DNA of 64,000 nucleotides, taken from positions 1-64,000 of the forward strand of contig CAWFSG010000010.1 of the NCBI GenBank assembly GCA_963818445.1. Reading direction: 5' to 3'. A model generated the notes under the pieces. It did no database searches. It was not told the DNA's origin and saw only the letters and a program-made list of their open reading frames with translations. Origin of the DNA: Prado023 sp963818445. GTDB lineage: Bacteria; Actinomycetota; Actinomycetes; S36-B12; CAIYMF01. Made by a program: the position numbers and the translations under genes. Positions 63,710-64,000 of the stretch are shown one piece after another; the stretch's first letter is position 1, and every line of letters starts with the position of its first letter.

Positions 63710-64000
63710 TGACCGAGTCCCCGACCGCCGTTCGCACACCCGACGCCGGGTTGTCCCTGCAGCCGTCTGCCGACCCCGGATCCACGCCCCCTGAGGCAGA
63801 CGCCCCTGCCGCTCGCCCCACGCTGGCCGTCTGGAAGTTCGCGTCCTGCGACGGCTGCCAGCTCACCCTGCTCAACTGCGAGGACGAGCTGCTCGCGGTG
63901 GCCGATCGGGTGCAGGTCGCCTACTTCCCCGAGGCCACACGCGCGGTGGTCGCCGGGCCCTACGACATCAGCCTGGTGGAGGGCTCGATCACCACTCCAG
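63709..64000 (+). CDS. Hydrogenase delta (small) subunit, 5' part
   Basis: First 97 residues of the small [NiFe]-hydrogenase subunit (HydD-like). After a 38-residue Pro/Ala-rich leader, VWKFASCDGCQLTLLNCEDELL has the proximal [4Fe-4S] Cys pair, and the YDISLVEGSITTP block follows. It is cut by the window end; the large NiFe subunit and maturation protease would be expected next. The start overlaps the gamma stop (TGATG). Confidence 0.9.
   Translation, partial: MTESPTAVRTPDAGLSLQPSADPGSTPPEADAPAARPTLAVWKFASCDGCQLTLLNCEDELLAVADRVQVAYFPEATRAVVAGPYDISLVEGSITTP

Overview
The window is 64 kb of high-GC DNA with tightly packed genes, many sharing ATGA, GTGA or TGATG start/stop overlaps. The gene set is that of an actinobacterium: menaquinone rather than ubiquinone synthesis, C5-pathway haem synthesis, ResBC-type cytochrome c biogenesis, a DUF4229 protein, a DosR-like regulator and a DUF222/HNH gene. 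The order hemACDB-hemL, histidine phosphatase, resA-ccdA-resB-ccsB, menA-menE, menB-menC-menD, menG and a geranylgeranyl-reductase-like gene follows, with rearrangements, the Mycobacterium tuberculosis Rv0509-Rv0561 block. Pyruvate formate-lyase and a sulfhydrogenase-type [NiFe] hydrogenase indicate a facultatively anaerobic or hypoxia-tolerant organism. I guess Micrococcales but cannot prove it.

Layout. 1-9104 (minus): complex I genes nuoA to the start of nuoI. 9205-10485 (minus): MenJ-like flavin reductase. 10672-13816 (plus): pflB-pflA behind a DosR-like palindrome. 13557-15247: a CPVC membrane protein and an HdeD-family protein. 15396-22092: menG, menF, a rhodanese, menD, menC and menB. 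22225-23723: a decayed ABC-2 exporter. 23588-25951: a RibD/DHFR-like reductase and a DUF222/HNH protein. 25986-28178: menE-menA. 28326-31119: acyl-CoA dehydrogenase, OhrR-like repressor and glutathione peroxidase with a 21-bp palindromic operator. 31175-37026: small membrane proteins and the cytochrome c maturation operon. 37076-43491 (minus): hemL, hemB, cobA-hemD, hemC, hemA. 43812-44465: DosR-like orphan response regulator. 44659-47598: sugar ABC importer. 47869-50928: secreted LolA-like protein plus ABC exporter. 51108-54646: a two-component system flanked by two secreted proteins. 54683-59282 (minus): xanthine dehydrogenase. 59366-60970: two less defined proteins. 61121-64000: hydrogenase operon, cut by the window end.

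How they fit together. Complex I, menaquinone, haem and cytochrome c assembly build the respiratory chain. pflB, the hydrogenase and the DosR-like regulator add an anaerobic/redox module. Several menaquinone genes share a -10 hexamer 6-9 bases before the start codon, which suggests leaderless transcripts. Two copies of a CsoR/CstR-type operator link a rhodanese and a CPVC membrane protein into a possible metal or persulfide regulon.

Quality warning. About a dozen genes, including essential ones such as hemB, hemL and menE, contain one-base frameshifts, mostly at G/C runs, and nuoF has an in-frame TAG. Most are probably sequencing or assembly errors rather than gene decay. The exporter at 22225-23723, with at least five lesions, is the best candidate for a true pseudogene. 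No tRNA, rRNA, CRISPR array or insertion sequence was seen.
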